From Ferrimonas balearica (lineage in GTDB: Bacteria > Pseudomonadota > Gammaproteobacteria > Enterobacterales > Shewanellaceae): a stretch of 64,000 nucleotides of DNA. A program made the position numbers and the translations under genes. Shown in pieces: positions 19,969 through 29,693 of this stretch. A model generated the notes under the pieces. The model worked only from the letters and a program-made list of their open reading frames with translations, was not told the DNA's origin and searched no databases. Position 1 is the stretch's first letter; every line of letters starts with the position of its first letter. The stretch lies in assembly GCF_019802055.1 (NCBI RefSeq), contig NZ_JAHVHW010000004.1:772478-836477 (forward strand), in the 5' to 3' direction.

Positions 19969-20571
19969 ATGGCGATACTGACCGGAGGGTTAACCCTCTT
20001 TGCCTACCTGCTGGGATCGGTATCCAGCGCCGTGCTGGTGTGTCGTTTGTGGGGCCTTCCAGACCCCCGTGAGCATGGCTCCCATAACCCCGGCGCCACG
20101 AATGTGCTTCGACTCGGTGGCAAACTCCCCGCTGTGCTGGTGCTGCTGTTCGACATCCTCAAAGGCACCATTCCGGTCTGGGGCGGATACTTTCTTGGCC
20201 TGGATCCACTCGGTCTGGCGCTGGTTGGTGCGGCGGCCTGTCTGGGTCACATCTACCCTCTGTTCTTCCGCTTCCAGGGGGGGAAAGGGGTCGCTACCGC
20301 CTTTGGCGCCATGGCGCCCATCGGCTGGGACATGACCGGCGCCCTTATCATCACCTGGCTGGTGGTGGCTCTGGTAAGTCGCTACTCCTCCCTTGGCGCT
20401 ATCGCGACCTGCCTTATCGCCCCGCTTTATACTTACCTGTTCAAGGCGCAGTACACCGGCTCCGTGACCCTGGTGGCCGCTCTGATCCTGTGGCGCCATC
20501 GCGGCAACATTGTTCGCCTCTGGCGTGGCACCGAGCCGAAGCTGGGGCAAAAAAAACGCCACGCAGAGTAA
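19969..20571 (+). CDS. plsY: Glycerol-3-phosphate acyltransferase PlsY
   Basis: Acylates glycerol-3-phosphate from acyl-phosphate to start phospholipid synthesis; multi-pass inner-membrane protein of 200 aa. The three PlsY motifs are visible: [25 protein letters not shown] and [10 protein letters not shown]. The gene is convergent with tsaD. Its last codons (from about 20549) overlap the tsaD terminator stem, so the KKRHAE tail is encoded by DNA that also forms that hairpin. Confidence 0.95.
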   Translation: MAILTGGLTLFAYLLGSVSSAVLVCRLWGLPDPREHGSHNPGATNVLRLGGKLPAVLVLLFDILKGTIPVWGGYFLGLDPLGLALVGAAACLGHIYPLFFRFQGGKGVATAFGAMAPIGWDMTGALIITWLVVALVSRYSSLGAIATCLIAPLYTYLFKAQYTGSVTLVAALILWRHRGNIVRLWRGTEPKLGQKKRHAE

Positions 20572-20584
20572 CCCCTGCGTGGCG
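20547..20584 (-). terminator. Terminator of tsaD lying inside the plsY 3' end
   Basis: CGCCACGCAG (20557-20566) pairs with CTGCGTGGCG (20575-20584). On the minus strand the stem is followed by eight T residues. Half of the structure is plsY coding sequence, which is why plsY ends in a Lys/Arg-rich tail. The plus strand lacks a T run, so it is one-directional. Confidence 0.8.
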
Positions 20585-20605
20585 CGTTATCCCACCTATT
20601 GAAAC

Positions 20606-21622
20606 TCAGGCGGCGCCGGGCGCGGACAGCGTATCCAGCGGCCAGCGCGGCTGCCCTTTCACTGCCAACGGCTGGGTTTCACCGGCCTTAAGACGTTGCA
20701 GGCCGGCAAAGGCGATCATCGCGCCGTTGTCGGTGCAGAATTCTGGACGGGGATAGAACACTTCACCGCCCCGCTTGGCCATCAGTTCTTCCATCTGAGC
20801 CCGCAAGTGCAGGTTGGCGCTTACGCCGCCCGCCATTACCAGGCGCTTCAGTCCAGTCTCATCCAGGGCACGACGGCATTTGATCGCCAGGGTATCCACC
20901 ACCGCATCCTCAAAGGCCCGGGCGATGTCCGGCAGCGCCGCTTCGCCGTGGGCGGCAATGGTGTTGGCCGCAAAGGTCTTCAGGCCCGAGAAGCTGAAAT
21001 CGAGGCCAGGACGATCGGTCATGGGACGGGGGAACTTAAAGCGGCCCGGGGTGCCCTTGGCCGCCAGCTTGGCCAGCAACGGACCACCGGGGTAATCCAG
21101 CCCCATCAGCTTGGCGGTTTTATCAAACGCCTCGCCCGCCGCATCATCAATGGATTCGCCCAGCAACTGATACTGGCCAATGCCATCTACACGAACCAGC
21201 ATCGTGTGACCACCGGAAACCAGCAGTGCCACAAAGGGGAACTCGGGCGGGTTGTCCTCCAGCATCGGCGCCAGCAGGTGGCCCTCCATATGGTGAACGG
21301 CAACCGCCGGCACCCCCCAGGCGTAAGCCAGAGAACGCCCGGCACAGGCCCCCACCAACAGCGCGCCAATAAGGCCCGGGCCCGCAGTAAAGGCAACGCC
21401 ATCAAGGGTGCTGGGATCCACCTTGGCGTCGGCCAGGGCCTGACGCACCAGGGGCACCAGTTTGCGGACATGGTCTCGGGAGGCGAGCTCAGGCACCACG
21501 CCACCGTAGTCGGCGTGCAATTTCACCTGGCTGTACAACGCGTGAGACATCAGGCCCTGCTCATCATCGTAGATGGCGATACCGGTCTCATCACAGGAGG
21601 TTTCTATCCCCAATACCCGCAT
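20606..21622 (-). CDS. tsaD: tRNA N6-adenosine threonylcarbamoyltransferase
   Basis: With TsaB and TsaE it attaches threonylcarbamoyl to A37 of tRNAs that read ANN codons. The 338-aa ASKHA-fold protein has the metal ligands in HMEGH (His111 and His115), the SFSGLKTF segment, the GGVSAN loop and the N-terminal [10 protein letters not shown]. It diverges from rpsU, as in E. coli. The spacer between them holds a tandem repeat and the rpsU promoter. Confidence 0.97.
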   Translation of the reverse strand: MRVLGIETSCDETGIAIYDDEQGLMSHALYSQVKLHADYGGVVPELASRDHVRKLVPLVRQALADAKVDPSTLDGVAFTAGPGLIGALLVGACAGRSLAYAWGVPAVAVHHMEGHLLAPMLEDNPPEFPFVALLVSGGHTMLVRVDGIGQYQLLGESIDDAAGEAFDKTAKLMGLDYPGGPLLAKLAAKGTPGRFKFPRPMTDRPGLDFSFSGLKTFAANTIAAHGEAALPDIARAFEDAVVDTLAIKCRRALDETGLKRLVMAGGVSANLHLRAQMEELMAKRGGEVFYPRPEFCTDNGAMIAFAGLQRLKAGETQPLAVKGQPRWPLDTLSAPGAA

Positions 21623-21644
21623 GCTAAACTCTCGTGCTCTGGCT

Positions 21645-21739
21645 AAAGTGGCGCAATTCTAGCGCTGCTATCATCCTTAAGCCAGTCACGCAAAGTGGCG
21701 CGGTTCCAGTGCCACTATCATCCTTAAGTCAGTCGTCGC
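21645..21739. repeat. Imperfect 47-bp tandem repeat in the tsaD-rpsU spacer
   Basis: Two adjacent units, 21645-21691 and 21692-21739, share AAAGTGGCGC at the start and CTATCATCCTTAAG in the second half, with a more divergent middle. They lie immediately upstream of the predicted rpsU promoter, where a regulator or UP-like element could act. No known operator is recognised. Confidence 0.7.
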
Positions 21740-21749
21740 TGTGACAGGC

Positions 21750-21779
21750 TTTACAAGGAGGCGAAGTTCAGAGTAGAAT
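21750..21779 (+). promoter_or_regulatory. Sigma-70 promoter of rpsU
   Basis: TTTACA (21750-21755) and TAGAAT (21774-21779) are separated by 18 bases; each matches its consensus at five of six positions. Transcription would start near 21786 and give a leader of about 70 nt for the rpsU-yqeY-dnaG-rpoD operon. Confidence 0.6.
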
Positions 21780-21794
21780 TTCGCACCATTTTGA

Positions 21795-22070
<276 letters not shown>

Positions 22071-22072
22071 TC

Positions 22073-22516
22073 ATGTCTCTGATCGAGCAGCTGAAAGACG
22101 CCCAGAAGGCGGCCATGCGTGCCAAAGAAAAGGCACGCCTGGGCACCATCCGTCTGGCACTGGCCGCCATCAAACAGGTGGAAGTGGACACTCAAACCAC
22201 CCTCGGCGATGATGAAATCACTGCGGTGCTGACCAAAATGGTTAAGCAGCGTCGCGATTCCATTAAGCAATACGAGGGAGCCGGTCGTCAGGACCTGGCT
22301 GATGTGGAAGCCGCCGAAGTGCTGGTTCTGCAAGAGTTCCTTCCCCAGCCGCTGAGCGAAGCCGAGCTGGACAGCCTGATTGAGAAGGCCATGGCTGACG
22401 CCGGCGCCAGCTCGATGCAGGATATGGGCAAAGTGATGGGCCTGCTTAAGCCGCAGGTTCAAGGTCGGGCCGATATGGCCGTGGTGAGTCAGCAAATCAA
22501 GGCTCGCCTGGGTTAA
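22073..22516 (+). CDS. yqeY: GatB/YqeY domain-containing protein
   Basis: A 147-aa helical protein homologous to the tRNA-binding tail domain of GatB. The family's exact role is unclear; it has been linked to tRNA-dependent processes. The sequence starts MSLIEQLKDAQKAAMRAKEKARLG and carries the family's RRDSIKQYEGAGRQDL and MGKVMGLLKPQVQGRAD segments. It sits between rpsU and dnaG, two bases after rpsU, so its expression is tied to ribosome and primase production. Confidence 0.93.
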   Translation: MSLIEQLKDAQKAAMRAKEKARLGTIRLALAAIKQVEVDTQTTLGDDEITAVLTKMVKQRRDSIKQYEGAGRQDLADVEAAEVLVLQEFLPQPLSEAELDSLIEKAMADAGASSMQDMGKVMGLLKPQVQGRADMAVVSQQIKARLG

Positions 22517-22539
22517 CACCCCGTCCGCGATCACAGCAA

Positions 22540-22571
22540 CAAGCCGTGCCTACTGCACGGCTTGCTTGTTT
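22540..22571 (+). terminator. Terminator/attenuator before dnaG
   Basis: CAAGCCGTGC and GCACGGCTTG form a perfect 10-bp stem with a CTACT loop, followed by CTTGTTTTG. The E. coli rpsU-dnaG-rpoD operon has a similar partial terminator ahead of dnaG that keeps primase low relative to S21, so a matching role is likely here. Confidence 0.75.
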
Positions 22572-22615
22572 TGTGATAAAGAACAGCGACATTCCCCCAG
22601 GAGGCATAGCGACAC

Positions 22616-24406
22616 GTGGCCGGTCGAATCCCAAGAGACTTTATCGATCAACTGCTTTCACGTCTCGACATTGTCGAGCTGATCGATGGCCGGGTGAAGC
22701 TGAAAAAAGCGGGTAAGAACTATCACGCCTGCTGCCCCTTCCATAACGAAAAAACCCCCTCTTTTACCGTCAGCCAGGATAAGCAGTTCTATCACTGTTT
22801 CGGCTGCGGCGCCCACGGCAACGCCATCGACTTTGTGATGGAGTATGACCGCCTTGAATTTGTCGATGCCATCGAAGAGTTGGCGGGTCAAATGGGGCTG
22901 GAAGTGCCACGGGAATCCAGTGGGGGACGAGGTGGCCGATCCCATCAGGGTGGTGGCAGCACCAGCAAGCCCGCACAGGGTCCCAAGCTGGATGACCACT
23001 ACACGCTGATGAGTTGGGCCGCGCGCTACTACCAACAGCAACTGCGACAGCACCCCGAGCGGGATCGGATTATCGAGTACCTCAAAAAACGGGGACTGGA
23101 TGGCGAAACCGTACAACGCTTTGGCATCGGCTTCGCGCCGCCGGGCTGGGATAACCTTCTGGCTCAGCAACGCAGCAGCAACTCGGCGCAAAAACTGTTG
23201 GCCGAATGCGGCATGCTGATTGAGAAGGAAGGGGGAAAACGCTACGACCGCTTCCGGGATCGCCTGATGTTCCCGATCCAGGATCGCCGCGGTCGGGTGA
23301 TCGCCTTTGGTGGCCGGGTGCTGGGTGACGATACCCCCAAGTATCTGAACTCCCCGGAAACGCCGATTTTCCATAAGGGTCGGGAGCTTTATGGCCTCTA
23401 CCCCCTGCGCCAAAACAACCGAAACCCTGAACGGGTACTGGTTGTCGAAGGCTATATGGATGTGGTGGCTCTGGCTCAGCATGGCATCGACTATGCGGTC
23501 GCGTCGCTGGGAACCTCCACGACAGCCGATCACATTCAGGTTCTGATGCGTACTGCCTCAAAAGAGGTGGTGTGCTGTTATGACGGTGACCGTGCCGGCC
23601 GCGACGCGGCCTGGCGGGCACTGGAAACCGCCCTGCCGATGCTGAAAAGCGGTAAGGCGCTGAAATTCATGTTCCTGCCAGACGGAGAAGACCCCGATAC
23701 GCTGGTGCGTAAAGAGGGCAAAGAGGCCTTTGAGGCCCGCATTGCCGAAGCGATGCCCCTGTCGGATTATCTGTTTGGTCATCTGAGCCAGGACGCGGAA
23801 CTGAGCAGCGCTGAAGGCAAGGCCAGTTTTATCAATACCATCCGCCCTCTGATTGACCAGATCGGCGATGAGGTGTTGAGAGAAACCCTGATCCAGCGGT
23901 TGGAAAAGACCCTGGGCTGGGGGGCACGGCAACATTTTCAGGCCCCCCGGGCCGTTGCCAAGCCGCAGCAAAAAGCTCAGCAGGGTCGGGGCACTCCGAT
24001 CCGACGTGCTGTCGCTTTGCTGCTGCAAAACCCGAGACTGGGTTACCAGCTCGAGCCGCAGGTCGCGGTGGCGCACCTTCCTTTGGGAGGCATTGCCCTT
24101 CTCAGAGGGATGCTGGATGCCTGCCGGGACGCCCCGCTGACCACAGCGCAGCTGTTGGAACGCTACCGTGGCAGTGACGAGTACGGCACGCTGCGTAAGC
24201 TGCTGGGCTGGAATATGGAGGTGGAGGAGCACCTCGACAAGGAATTTTTTGACTGTCTGCAATGGTTAAATCAGCGCTTCCTGGAGCATCTGTCCGAAAC
24301 CCTGCAGCAGAAAGCCCGCGACGGCTCCATCACCGTCGAGGAAACGAGGAAGTTGTCCGACGTGCTGACAATACTCAAGCGGTCGCCCAAGGCTAGCGGC
24401 CACTAG
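22616..24406 (+). CDS. dnaG: DNA primase
   Basis: Makes RNA primers for DNA replication. The 596-aa protein has the N-terminal CHC2 zinc finger (Cys40, His43, Cys61, Cys64), the TOPRIM catalytic core ([13 protein letters not shown] and the [12 protein letters not shown] acidic pocket) and a C-terminal helicase-binding domain for DnaB, which is encoded at 58.5-59.9 kb. The start is GTG at 22616, with AGGAGG about 11 bases upstream; [10 protein letters not shown] matches the E. coli N-terminus. The weak start and the upstream hairpin both favour low expression. Confidence 0.97.
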   Translation: MAGRIPRDFIDQLLSRLDIVELIDGRVKLKKAGKNYHACCPFHNEKTPSFTVSQDKQFYHCFGCGAHGNAIDFVMEYDRLEFVDAIEELAGQMGLEVPRESSGGRGGRSHQGGGSTSKPAQGPKLDDHYTLMSWAARYYQQQLRQHPERDRIIEYLKKRGLDGETVQRFGIGFAPPGWDNLLAQQRSSNSAQKLLAECGMLIEKEGGKRYDRFRDRLMFPIQDRRGRVIAFGGRVLGDDTPKYLNSPETPIFHKGRELYGLYPLRQNNRNPERVLVVEGYMDVVALAQHGIDYAVASLGTSTTADHIQVLMRTASKEVVCCYDGDRAGRDAAWRALETALPMLKSGKALKFMFLPDGEDPDTLVRKEGKEAFEARIAEAMPLSDYLFGHLSQDAELSSAEGKASFINTIRPLIDQIGDEVLRETLIQRLEKTLGWGARQHFQAPRAVAKPQQKAQQGRGTPIRRAVALLLQNPRLGYQLEPQVAVAHLPLGGIALLRGMLDACRDAPLTTAQLLERYRGSDEYGTLRKLLGWNMEVEEHLDKEFFDCLQWLNQRFLEHLSETLQQKARDGSITVEETRKLSDVLTILKRSPKASGH

Positions 24407-24482
24407 ACAACGCCGTTATAATAGGCTATTTGCGCATCAACAGCTGCCATTCCAAGTTCGTAACCTTAAGTGGATGATATCA

Positions 24483-26315
24483 ATGGATCAAACTCCGCAG
24501 TCGCAACTTAAGCTCCTGGTTGCCAAGGGCAAAGAGCAAGGCTATTTGACGTACGCCGAGGTGAACGATCACCTGCCGGCGGACATGGTCGACTCTGACC
24601 AGATCGAAGATATTATCCAGATGATCAACGATATGGGCATCCAGGTCTTTGAGTCCGCTCCGGACCAGGATGAGCTCATGATGTCTGAAGACGCCACCGA
24701 CGAAGACGCGGCGGAAGCAGCGGCGCAAGCCCTCGCCAGCGTAGAGGGTGAGCTTGGCCGTACCACTGACCCGGTTCGCATGTACATGCGTGAAATGGGT
24801 ACCGTGGAGCTGCTGACCCGTGAAGGTGAGATTCAGATCGCCAAGCGCATCGAAGACGGTATCAACCAGGTTCAATGCTCCATCGCTGAGTACCCGGAAG
24901 CGATCAGCTTCCTGCTGGATCAGTGGGACCGCTATGAGGCGGAAGAGATCCGTCTGGCTGAGATCATCTCCGGTTTTGTGACCGAAGAGGAAGAAGCCCC
25001 GACCGCCACTCACGTTGGCTCTGAGCTGCCTAAGGAAGAGCTGGACGACGAGGACGATGAAGAGGAAGAGGACGACGACGACTCTGACGACGATTCCTCC
25101 AACGGTCCGGATCCTGAGCAGGCCAAAGAGAAGTTCACCTCCCTGCGTGAACACTACGAACTGGTGCAGAAAGCGTTTGCCGAGCACGGTCGTGATTCTC
25201 TCGAAGCCGCCATGCTGATCACCCGTCTGTCTGAACTGTTCAAAGAGTTCCGTCTGGTACCGAAGCAGTTCGACGTACTGGTGAACAACATGCGTTCCAT
25301 GATGGACCGCGTGCGTGTTCAGGAACGCCTGATCATGAAGATGTGCGTTGAGCACGCCAAGATGCCGAAGAAGAACTTCCTGAAGTTGTTCGCCGGCAGC
25401 GAGTCTGAGTTCGGTTGGATCCAAAACGAGATTGATGCGGGCAAATCCTACAGCGCCGGCCTGGCTGAAAACCAGGACGAGCTGCAGCGTTGCGTGCAGA
25501 AACTGGCCCAGATCCAGGAAGAGACCGGTCTCTCCATCGCCAAGATCAAGGACATCAACCGCCGCATGTCCATCGGTGAGGCCAAGGCCCGCCGAGCCAA
25601 GAAAGAGATGGTTGAAGCTAACCTGCGTCTGGTTATCTCCATCGCCAAGAAGTACACCAACCGTGGTCTGCAGTTCCTGGATCTGATCCAGGAGGGCAAC
25701 ATCGGTCTGATGAAGGCAGTGGATAAGTTCGAATACCGTCGCGGTTACAAGTTCTCCACCTACGCGACCTGGTGGATTCGTCAGGCCATCACCCGCTCCA
25801 TTGCGGATCAGGCCCGCACCATCCGTATTCCGGTGCACATGATCGAGACCATCAACAAGCTCAACCGCATCTCCCGTCAGATGCTGCAGGAGATGGGCCG
25901 TGAGCCGACTCCGGAAGAGCTGGCCGAGCGCATGATGATGCCGGAAGACAAGATCCGTAAGGTGCTGAAGATCGCCAAAGAGCCGATCTCCATGGAGACG
26001 CCGATCGGTGACGATGAAGATTCCCATCTGGGTGACTTCATCGAGGATACCACTCTGGCTCAGCCTGTAGATTCTGCCACTTCCGAGAGCCTGAAGGCTG
26101 CAACCGCCGAGGTTCTGGCTGGCCTGACCGCTCGCGAAGCCAAGGTACTGCGTATGCGTTTCGGTATCGAGATGAACACTGACCACACTCTGGAAGAGGT
26201 GGGCAAGCAGTTCGACGTTACCCGTGAGCGTATCCGTCAGATTGAAGCCAAGGCTCTGCGCAAGCTGCGCCACCCGTCCCGCTCTGAGATCCTCAAGAGC
26301 TTCCTGGACGAGTAA
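24483..26315 (+). CDS. rpoD: RNA polymerase sigma-70 factor RpoD
   Basis: Housekeeping sigma factor. Visible parts are region 1.1 ([26 protein letters not shown]), region 1.2, an acidic non-conserved insert (Asp/Glu run at about residues 185-203), regions 2.1-2.4 (the [20 protein letters not shown] and [12 protein letters not shown] segments), region 3, and region 4 ending [23 protein letters not shown] choose ATG 24483 ([10 protein letters not shown]), matching E. coli MEQNPQSQLK; an ATG at 24474 would add three residues. TATAAT at 24417-24422 could be a -10 element of an internal promoter, but no good -35 is seen. Confidence 0.98.
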   Translation: MDQTPQSQLKLLVAKGKEQGYLTYAEVNDHLPADMVDSDQIEDIIQMINDMGIQVFESAPDQDELMMSEDATDEDAAEAAAQALASVEGELGRTTDPVRMYMREMGTVELLTREGEIQIAKRIEDGINQVQCSIAEYPEAISFLLDQWDRYEAEEIRLAEIISGFVTEEEEAPTATHVGSELPKEELDDEDDEEEEDDDDSDDDSSNGPDPEQAKEKFTSLREHYELVQKAFAEHGRDSLEAAMLITRLSELFKEFRLVPKQFDVLVNNMRSMMDRVRVQERLIMKMCVEHAKMPKKNFLKLFAGSESEFGWIQNEIDAGKSYSAGLAENQDELQRCVQKLAQIQEETGLSIAKIKDINRRMSIGEAKARRAKKEMVEANLRLVISIAKKYTNRGLQFLDLIQEGNIGLMKAVDKFEYRRGYKFSTYATWWIRQAITRSIADQARTIRIPVHMIETINKLNRISRQMLQEMGREPTPEELAERMMMPEDKIRKVLKIAKEPISMETPIGDDEDSHLGDFIEDTTLAQPVDSATSESLKAATAEVLAGLTAREAKVLRMRFGIEMNTDHTLEEVGKQFDVTRERIRQIEAKALRKLRHPSRSEILKSFLDE

Positions 26316-26325
26316 TCCGGCTGAC

Positions 26326-26358
26326 ACAAAAACGCCCCGCACTGCGGGGCGTTTTTTT
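26326..26358. terminator. Bidirectional terminator after rpoD
   Basis: AACGCCCCGC and GCGGGGCGTT enclose ACT, with an A tract before and eight T residues after. It ends the rpsU-dnaG-rpoD operon and, on the other strand, the crotonase gene. Confidence 0.9.
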
Positions 26359-26366
26359 TGCGCCGG

Positions 26367-27164
26367 TTACCAGCTGCGACGGGATTCGAACGCCCGCTCC
26401 TTACCCTTGGCACGTGCCGTCGCAATACGCTGGTTGCGCCCCAGCAGGACTTTGCACTGACGCCAGGTTTCCGAGGCCAGCAGACGCCCGCTGCCCGGGA
26501 TACCGTGTTGGCGGAACAACCCCTTCACCGCCGCCAGAGCGTCCGGCGACCTCGCCTTCAGAATGGCCGACATCTCCTCGGCACGCGCCATCGGATCGGC
26601 ACAAACCTCCGTCACCAGACCCAGCTCGAGCGCCCGGCTGGCACTGATCTGCTCGGCACTCATCGCCAGCCAGAGGGCGTGGTCCGCCGCCATCAGTTCA
26701 CGCAGCGCCAGACTTCCTCCCATGTCAGGGATAAGCCCCCAGCGCCCCTCCATAATGGAAAGATCTCCCTCAGGGCTGACCAGACGGAAGTCCGCGCCAA
26801 GAGCAATCTGCAAACCACCGCCCCAGATACGGCCATGCAGCACCGCGATAACCGGTACCGGCAGATCCCGCCATCCCGTGCTGACCCGCTGCGCCAGATT
26901 GGCCCGCCCCGGCCACCACTTGGCCAGTAACCCCAGTGCCTGACGCGGCTTGCCCATTACCGATTTGACGTCCAGCCCGGAACAGAAATCCTCTCCAGCA
27001 CCTGACAGAACCACAGTTCGCACACTGCGGTCTTTGGCAATGCGCTTTTGCACAGCAACGATATCCTTGAAGCTGGCCCAATCCAGCGCATTTCGCTTGT
27101 CGGGGCGGTTCAGCTCTACATAGGCCACGCCGTCCTCGACCCGGTACGCAATTCTCTCGTCCAT
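26367..27164 (-). CDS. Crotonase-family protein, probably an isomerase
   Basis: The 265-aa enoyl-CoA hydratase/isomerase fold is shown by ELNRPDKRNALDW, the SGAGEDFCSGLD oxyanion segment and HGRIWGGGLQIALGAD. In true hydratases two Glu residues act in catalysis. Here the first is Gln (GGGLQ); the second is kept (IMEGRWGLIPD) and is followed eight residues later by Asp, the Glu/Asp spacing of dienoyl-CoA isomerases. Hydratase activity is therefore doubtful and an isomerase role in unsaturated fatty-acid breakdown is more likely (inference). It is divergent from the response-regulator operon. Confidence 0.8.
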   Translation of the reverse strand: MDERIAYRVEDGVAYVELNRPDKRNALDWASFKDIVAVQKRIAKDRSVRTVVLSGAGEDFCSGLDVKSVMGKPRQALGLLAKWWPGRANLAQRVSTGWRDLPVPVIAVLHGRIWGGGLQIALGADFRLVSPEGDLSIMEGRWGLIPDMGGSLALRELMAADHALWLAMSAEQISASRALELGLVTEVCADPMARAEEMSAILKARSPDALAAVKGLFRQHGIPGSGRLLASETWRQCKVLLGRNQRIATARAKGKERAFESRRSW

Positions 27165-27283
27165 GATGCCTCTCCTTCACATCCGACCAGTAACGTATCA
27201 GCTTTGTTAAAAGCATGACAACTATTGGTTTTTTCAATAAACTGGCCGAGTTTTTTTTGGGCAGACCCGCAGGAGATGGGCAG

Positions 27284-28246
27284 TTGGCAGTACAGGTGTT
27301 GATCTGTGACGATTCCGCCATGGCGCGCAAGCAACTGGCTCGAAATCTGCCCGAAGATTGGGACGCGGAGATCCAGTTTGCCGTAGATGGCAGGGATGCG
27401 CTTTCCCAGTTGACTCATAAAGATTTCGATCTGATGTTCCTGGATCTCAACATGCCCAACTTGGATGGGTATGGCGTACTGGCTGAACTTAAAGGGCAAC
27501 GTCATGCCCCCAAAGTGTTAGTGGTATCCGCAGACATCCAACCGCTCGCCTATCAGAAGGTGATGGACCTTGGCGCCCTCAACTTTCTGCGTAAACCCAT
27601 CGCTCCGGATACCCTGAAGCAGGAGTTGGTCCAGTTCGACCTCTACCGCAGTGGCGCCCTGCAACATCACGGCGCCACCGCCGTTGCCATGGATGATGCC
27701 CTGCGGGAGATCTGCAATATCGCTATGGGTCAGGCGGCGGACAATATGGCCAAGGTGCTTGGCAAGTTTATCGAACTGCCGGTCCCGAAACTGCGCCGCC
27801 TGCATGCCAGCGAGATGGAGATGCTGCTGGCAGAGTCGTTTCAGGATGTCAGCCTGAGAGTGATCTCCCAAGGCTTTATCGGAGCAGGGATCGCCGGAGA
27901 AGCGCTGCTGCTGTTTGAGCAAAGCTGCTACGAAAGCATGGGGCGCCTGATGGGGATGAGCGATGTGGAGAGCGACGCCGCCCGTCTGGAGGTTCAGATG
28001 GACACGGCCAATCTGCTGTTTGCCTCCTTCCTCAACGGCTTGTCCGAGCAACTGCATATCCCCTTCTGCCAATCGCATCCTGTGGTACTCAGTGGCGTGC
28101 CCACCTGCCAGTTACGGGGCGAGACCCTGGCGGTGGAGATCAGCTACCGCCTGACGGATCACCAGATCCTCTGTGACCTGCTGTTGTTCTTCCCTCATGA
28201 CAGTCTGAAGCGGCTGGAACACAACCTGACGTACCTGCTGGAGTAG
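27284..28246 (+). CDS. Response regulator with CheC-like phosphatase domain
   Basis: A two-domain signalling protein. The N-terminal receiver domain has the acidic pair Asp9-Asp10, phosphoacceptor Asp54 (MFLDLNMP) and Lys103 (LRKPI). The C-terminal domain resembles CheC/CheX phosphatases: DDALREICNIAMGQAADNMAKVL contains the ExxN active-site pattern (Glu142, Asn145). I choose a TTG start at 27284 because AGGAG lies eight bases upstream and the product begins at the receiver strand VQVLICDDS; an ATG at 27215 would add 23 residues but has no ribosome-binding site. The diguanylate cyclase gene follows after two bases, suggesting a joint phospho-signalling/c-di-GMP circuit. Confidence 0.8.
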   Translation: MAVQVLICDDSAMARKQLARNLPEDWDAEIQFAVDGRDALSQLTHKDFDLMFLDLNMPNLDGYGVLAELKGQRHAPKVLVVSADIQPLAYQKVMDLGALNFLRKPIAPDTLKQELVQFDLYRSGALQHHGATAVAMDDALREICNIAMGQAADNMAKVLGKFIELPVPKLRRLHASEMEMLLAESFQDVSLRVISQGFIGAGIAGEALLLFEQSCYESMGRLMGMSDVESDAARLEVQMDTANLLFASFLNGLSEQLHIPFCQSHPVVLSGVPTCQLRGETLAVEISYRLTDHQILCDLLLFFPHDSLKRLEHNLTYLLE

Positions 28247-28248
28247 CC

Positions 28249-29193
28249 GTGAACGACCACGAAATTGAGCACCTGCACCGATTGACCCAACTGCTGCAAG
28301 GCATTGAAGTGGGCCTGGTGGTGATCAACCGGGACTACCGGGTGCAGCTTTGGAACGGTTTTATGGAGAACCACTCCGGATTGAGCGCTCAGCAGGTGCG
28401 GGAGCAATCCCTGTTCGACCTGTTTCCCGACCTCCCCAAAGAGTGGCTTATCAGCAAGCTGGAAGCGGCGTTCCTGCTCAACAGCCGCTCCTTTACCGTC
28501 TGGGAGCAACGACCTTTCGTATTCCCCTTCGCCTACTCCCGCCCCATCACCGGTGGCAACCAGATGATGTGCCAGAACATGACGGTACAACCTCTGCAGG
28601 ACCTGAGCGGCAACGTCAGTCATGCCGCCCTCATCCTCTACGATGTCAGTGTTCAGGCGGCTGACCGACGTCAGTTGGCCTCCGCCAATGAGAAGCTGGA
28701 GCGCTTAAGCCAGATCGACCCATTGACCGGGCTGGCCAACCGGCGACAGTGGGAGAGCGCCCTGGAGCAGGAGTTCCAGCGCTGTCGACGCTACCAGCCC
28801 CCCAGTTGCCTGCTGGTGGTGGATGTGGACCATTTCAAGAAGGTGAATGACGAATACGGTCACGCGGCCGGGGATCAGGTACTGAACGAACTGGGCAACC
28901 TGCTGGCCCGAACTTTACGGAAAACCGACATTGTGGCGCGCTACGGGGGCGAAGAGTTCGTGGTACTGTTGACGGAAACCCGGATGGAACAGGGGGTGAT
29001 GCTGGCAGAACGACTGCGCGTTGCCGTGTCCGAGATGGTGATCAAGTTGCCACTGTCACTCAATATCACCGTCAGTCTGGGTCTCTGCGCTTACCAGCAT
29101 GAACTGCCCTCCTCCCAGGCCTGGTTCGAAGCAGCCGACCGCGCTCTGTACCAGGCCAAGCAGAACGGTCGCAACCGTCTTGAGGTGGCCTGA
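28249..29193 (+). CDS. Diguanylate cyclase with N-terminal PAS domain
   Basis: Makes cyclic di-GMP from two GTP. The N-terminal half (residues about 8-135) is a PAS sensor domain (GIEVGLVVINRDYRVQLWNGFME). After a linker, the GGDEF domain starts at DPLTGLANRRQWE and has the catalytic GGEEF at residues 233-237. RKTD at 224-227, five residues upstream, is an intact inhibitory I-site, so product feedback is expected. No transmembrane helix is seen, so it is cytoplasmic. GTG start, two bases after the upstream response regulator; the next gene overlaps as TGATG. Confidence 0.92.
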   Translation: MNDHEIEHLHRLTQLLQGIEVGLVVINRDYRVQLWNGFMENHSGLSAQQVREQSLFDLFPDLPKEWLISKLEAAFLLNSRSFTVWEQRPFVFPFAYSRPITGGNQMMCQNMTVQPLQDLSGNVSHAALILYDVSVQAADRRQLASANEKLERLSQIDPLTGLANRRQWESALEQEFQRCRRYQPPSCLLVVDVDHFKKVNDEYGHAAGDQVLNELGNLLARTLRKTDIVARYGGEEFVVLLTETRMEQGVMLAERLRVAVSEMVIKLPLSLNITVSLGLCAYQHELPSSQAWFEAADRALYQAKQNGRNRLEVA

Positions 29194-29693
29194 TGATACG
29201 TCCCTACCAGCCCCGAGATCTGGCGGCCATCACCGCCATCTACAACCACTATGTGGAAAACGAGATCGCCACGTTCGAAGAGACCGCGCTGAGTGAACAA
29301 CAGATGCGGGAACGTCTTGAGGGCATCGCAGAGGCGTTTCCGGTGCTGGTTCTGGAGGGTGAACAGAGCGACTGCATCGGCTATGCCTACGGCACTCACT
29401 TCAAGCCCCGCAGCGCCTATCGCTTTACCGCAGAAACCACCATCTACCTGGCTCCCGGCTGTCAGCAGCGGGGCGCAGGCACACGGCTTTATCAAGCCCT
29501 GTTGGACGCCCTGGCGGCACAGGGCATTCGGGAAGTATTAGGGGTGCTGACTCAACCCAACCCCGCCAGTGAGGCGCTGCACCGCAAACTGGGTTACCAG
29601 CATCAGGGCACGCTGCACGCAGTGGGGTTCAAGTTTGGTCGCTGGCTGGATGTGGCGTTCTGGCAGAAGTCCCTTATAGCGCGTAACGCTTAA
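29193..29693 (+). CDS. GNAT acetyltransferase, MnaT/phosphinothricin-acetyltransferase type
   Basis: Probable N-acetyltransferase for an amino acid or amino-acid analogue. The 166-aa protein has the family pattern TAETTIYLAPGCQQRGAGTRL (acetyl-CoA loop QQRGAGT), then PNPASEALHRKLGYQHQG and FKFGRWLDVAFWQ, as in E. coli MnaT (YncA) and phosphinothricin acetyltransferases. Its ATG overlaps the stop of the diguanylate cyclase. A role linked to that signalling is not obvious. Its last 20 bases overlap the 3' end of a small gene on the other strand. Confidence 0.87.
   Translation: MIRPYQPRDLAAITAIYNHYVENEIATFEETALSEQQMRERLEGIAEAFPVLVLEGEQSDCIGYAYGTHFKPRSAYRFTAETTIYLAPGCQQRGAGTRLYQALLDALAAQGIREVLGVLTQPNPASEALHRKLGYQHQGTLHAVGFKFGRWLDVAFWQKSLIARNA

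Noticed and set aside
24480..26342. Long open frame opposite rpoD
   Set aside because: Same cause: the opposite strand encodes RpoD with all sigma regions, and the antisense product has no recognisable fold or start signal.
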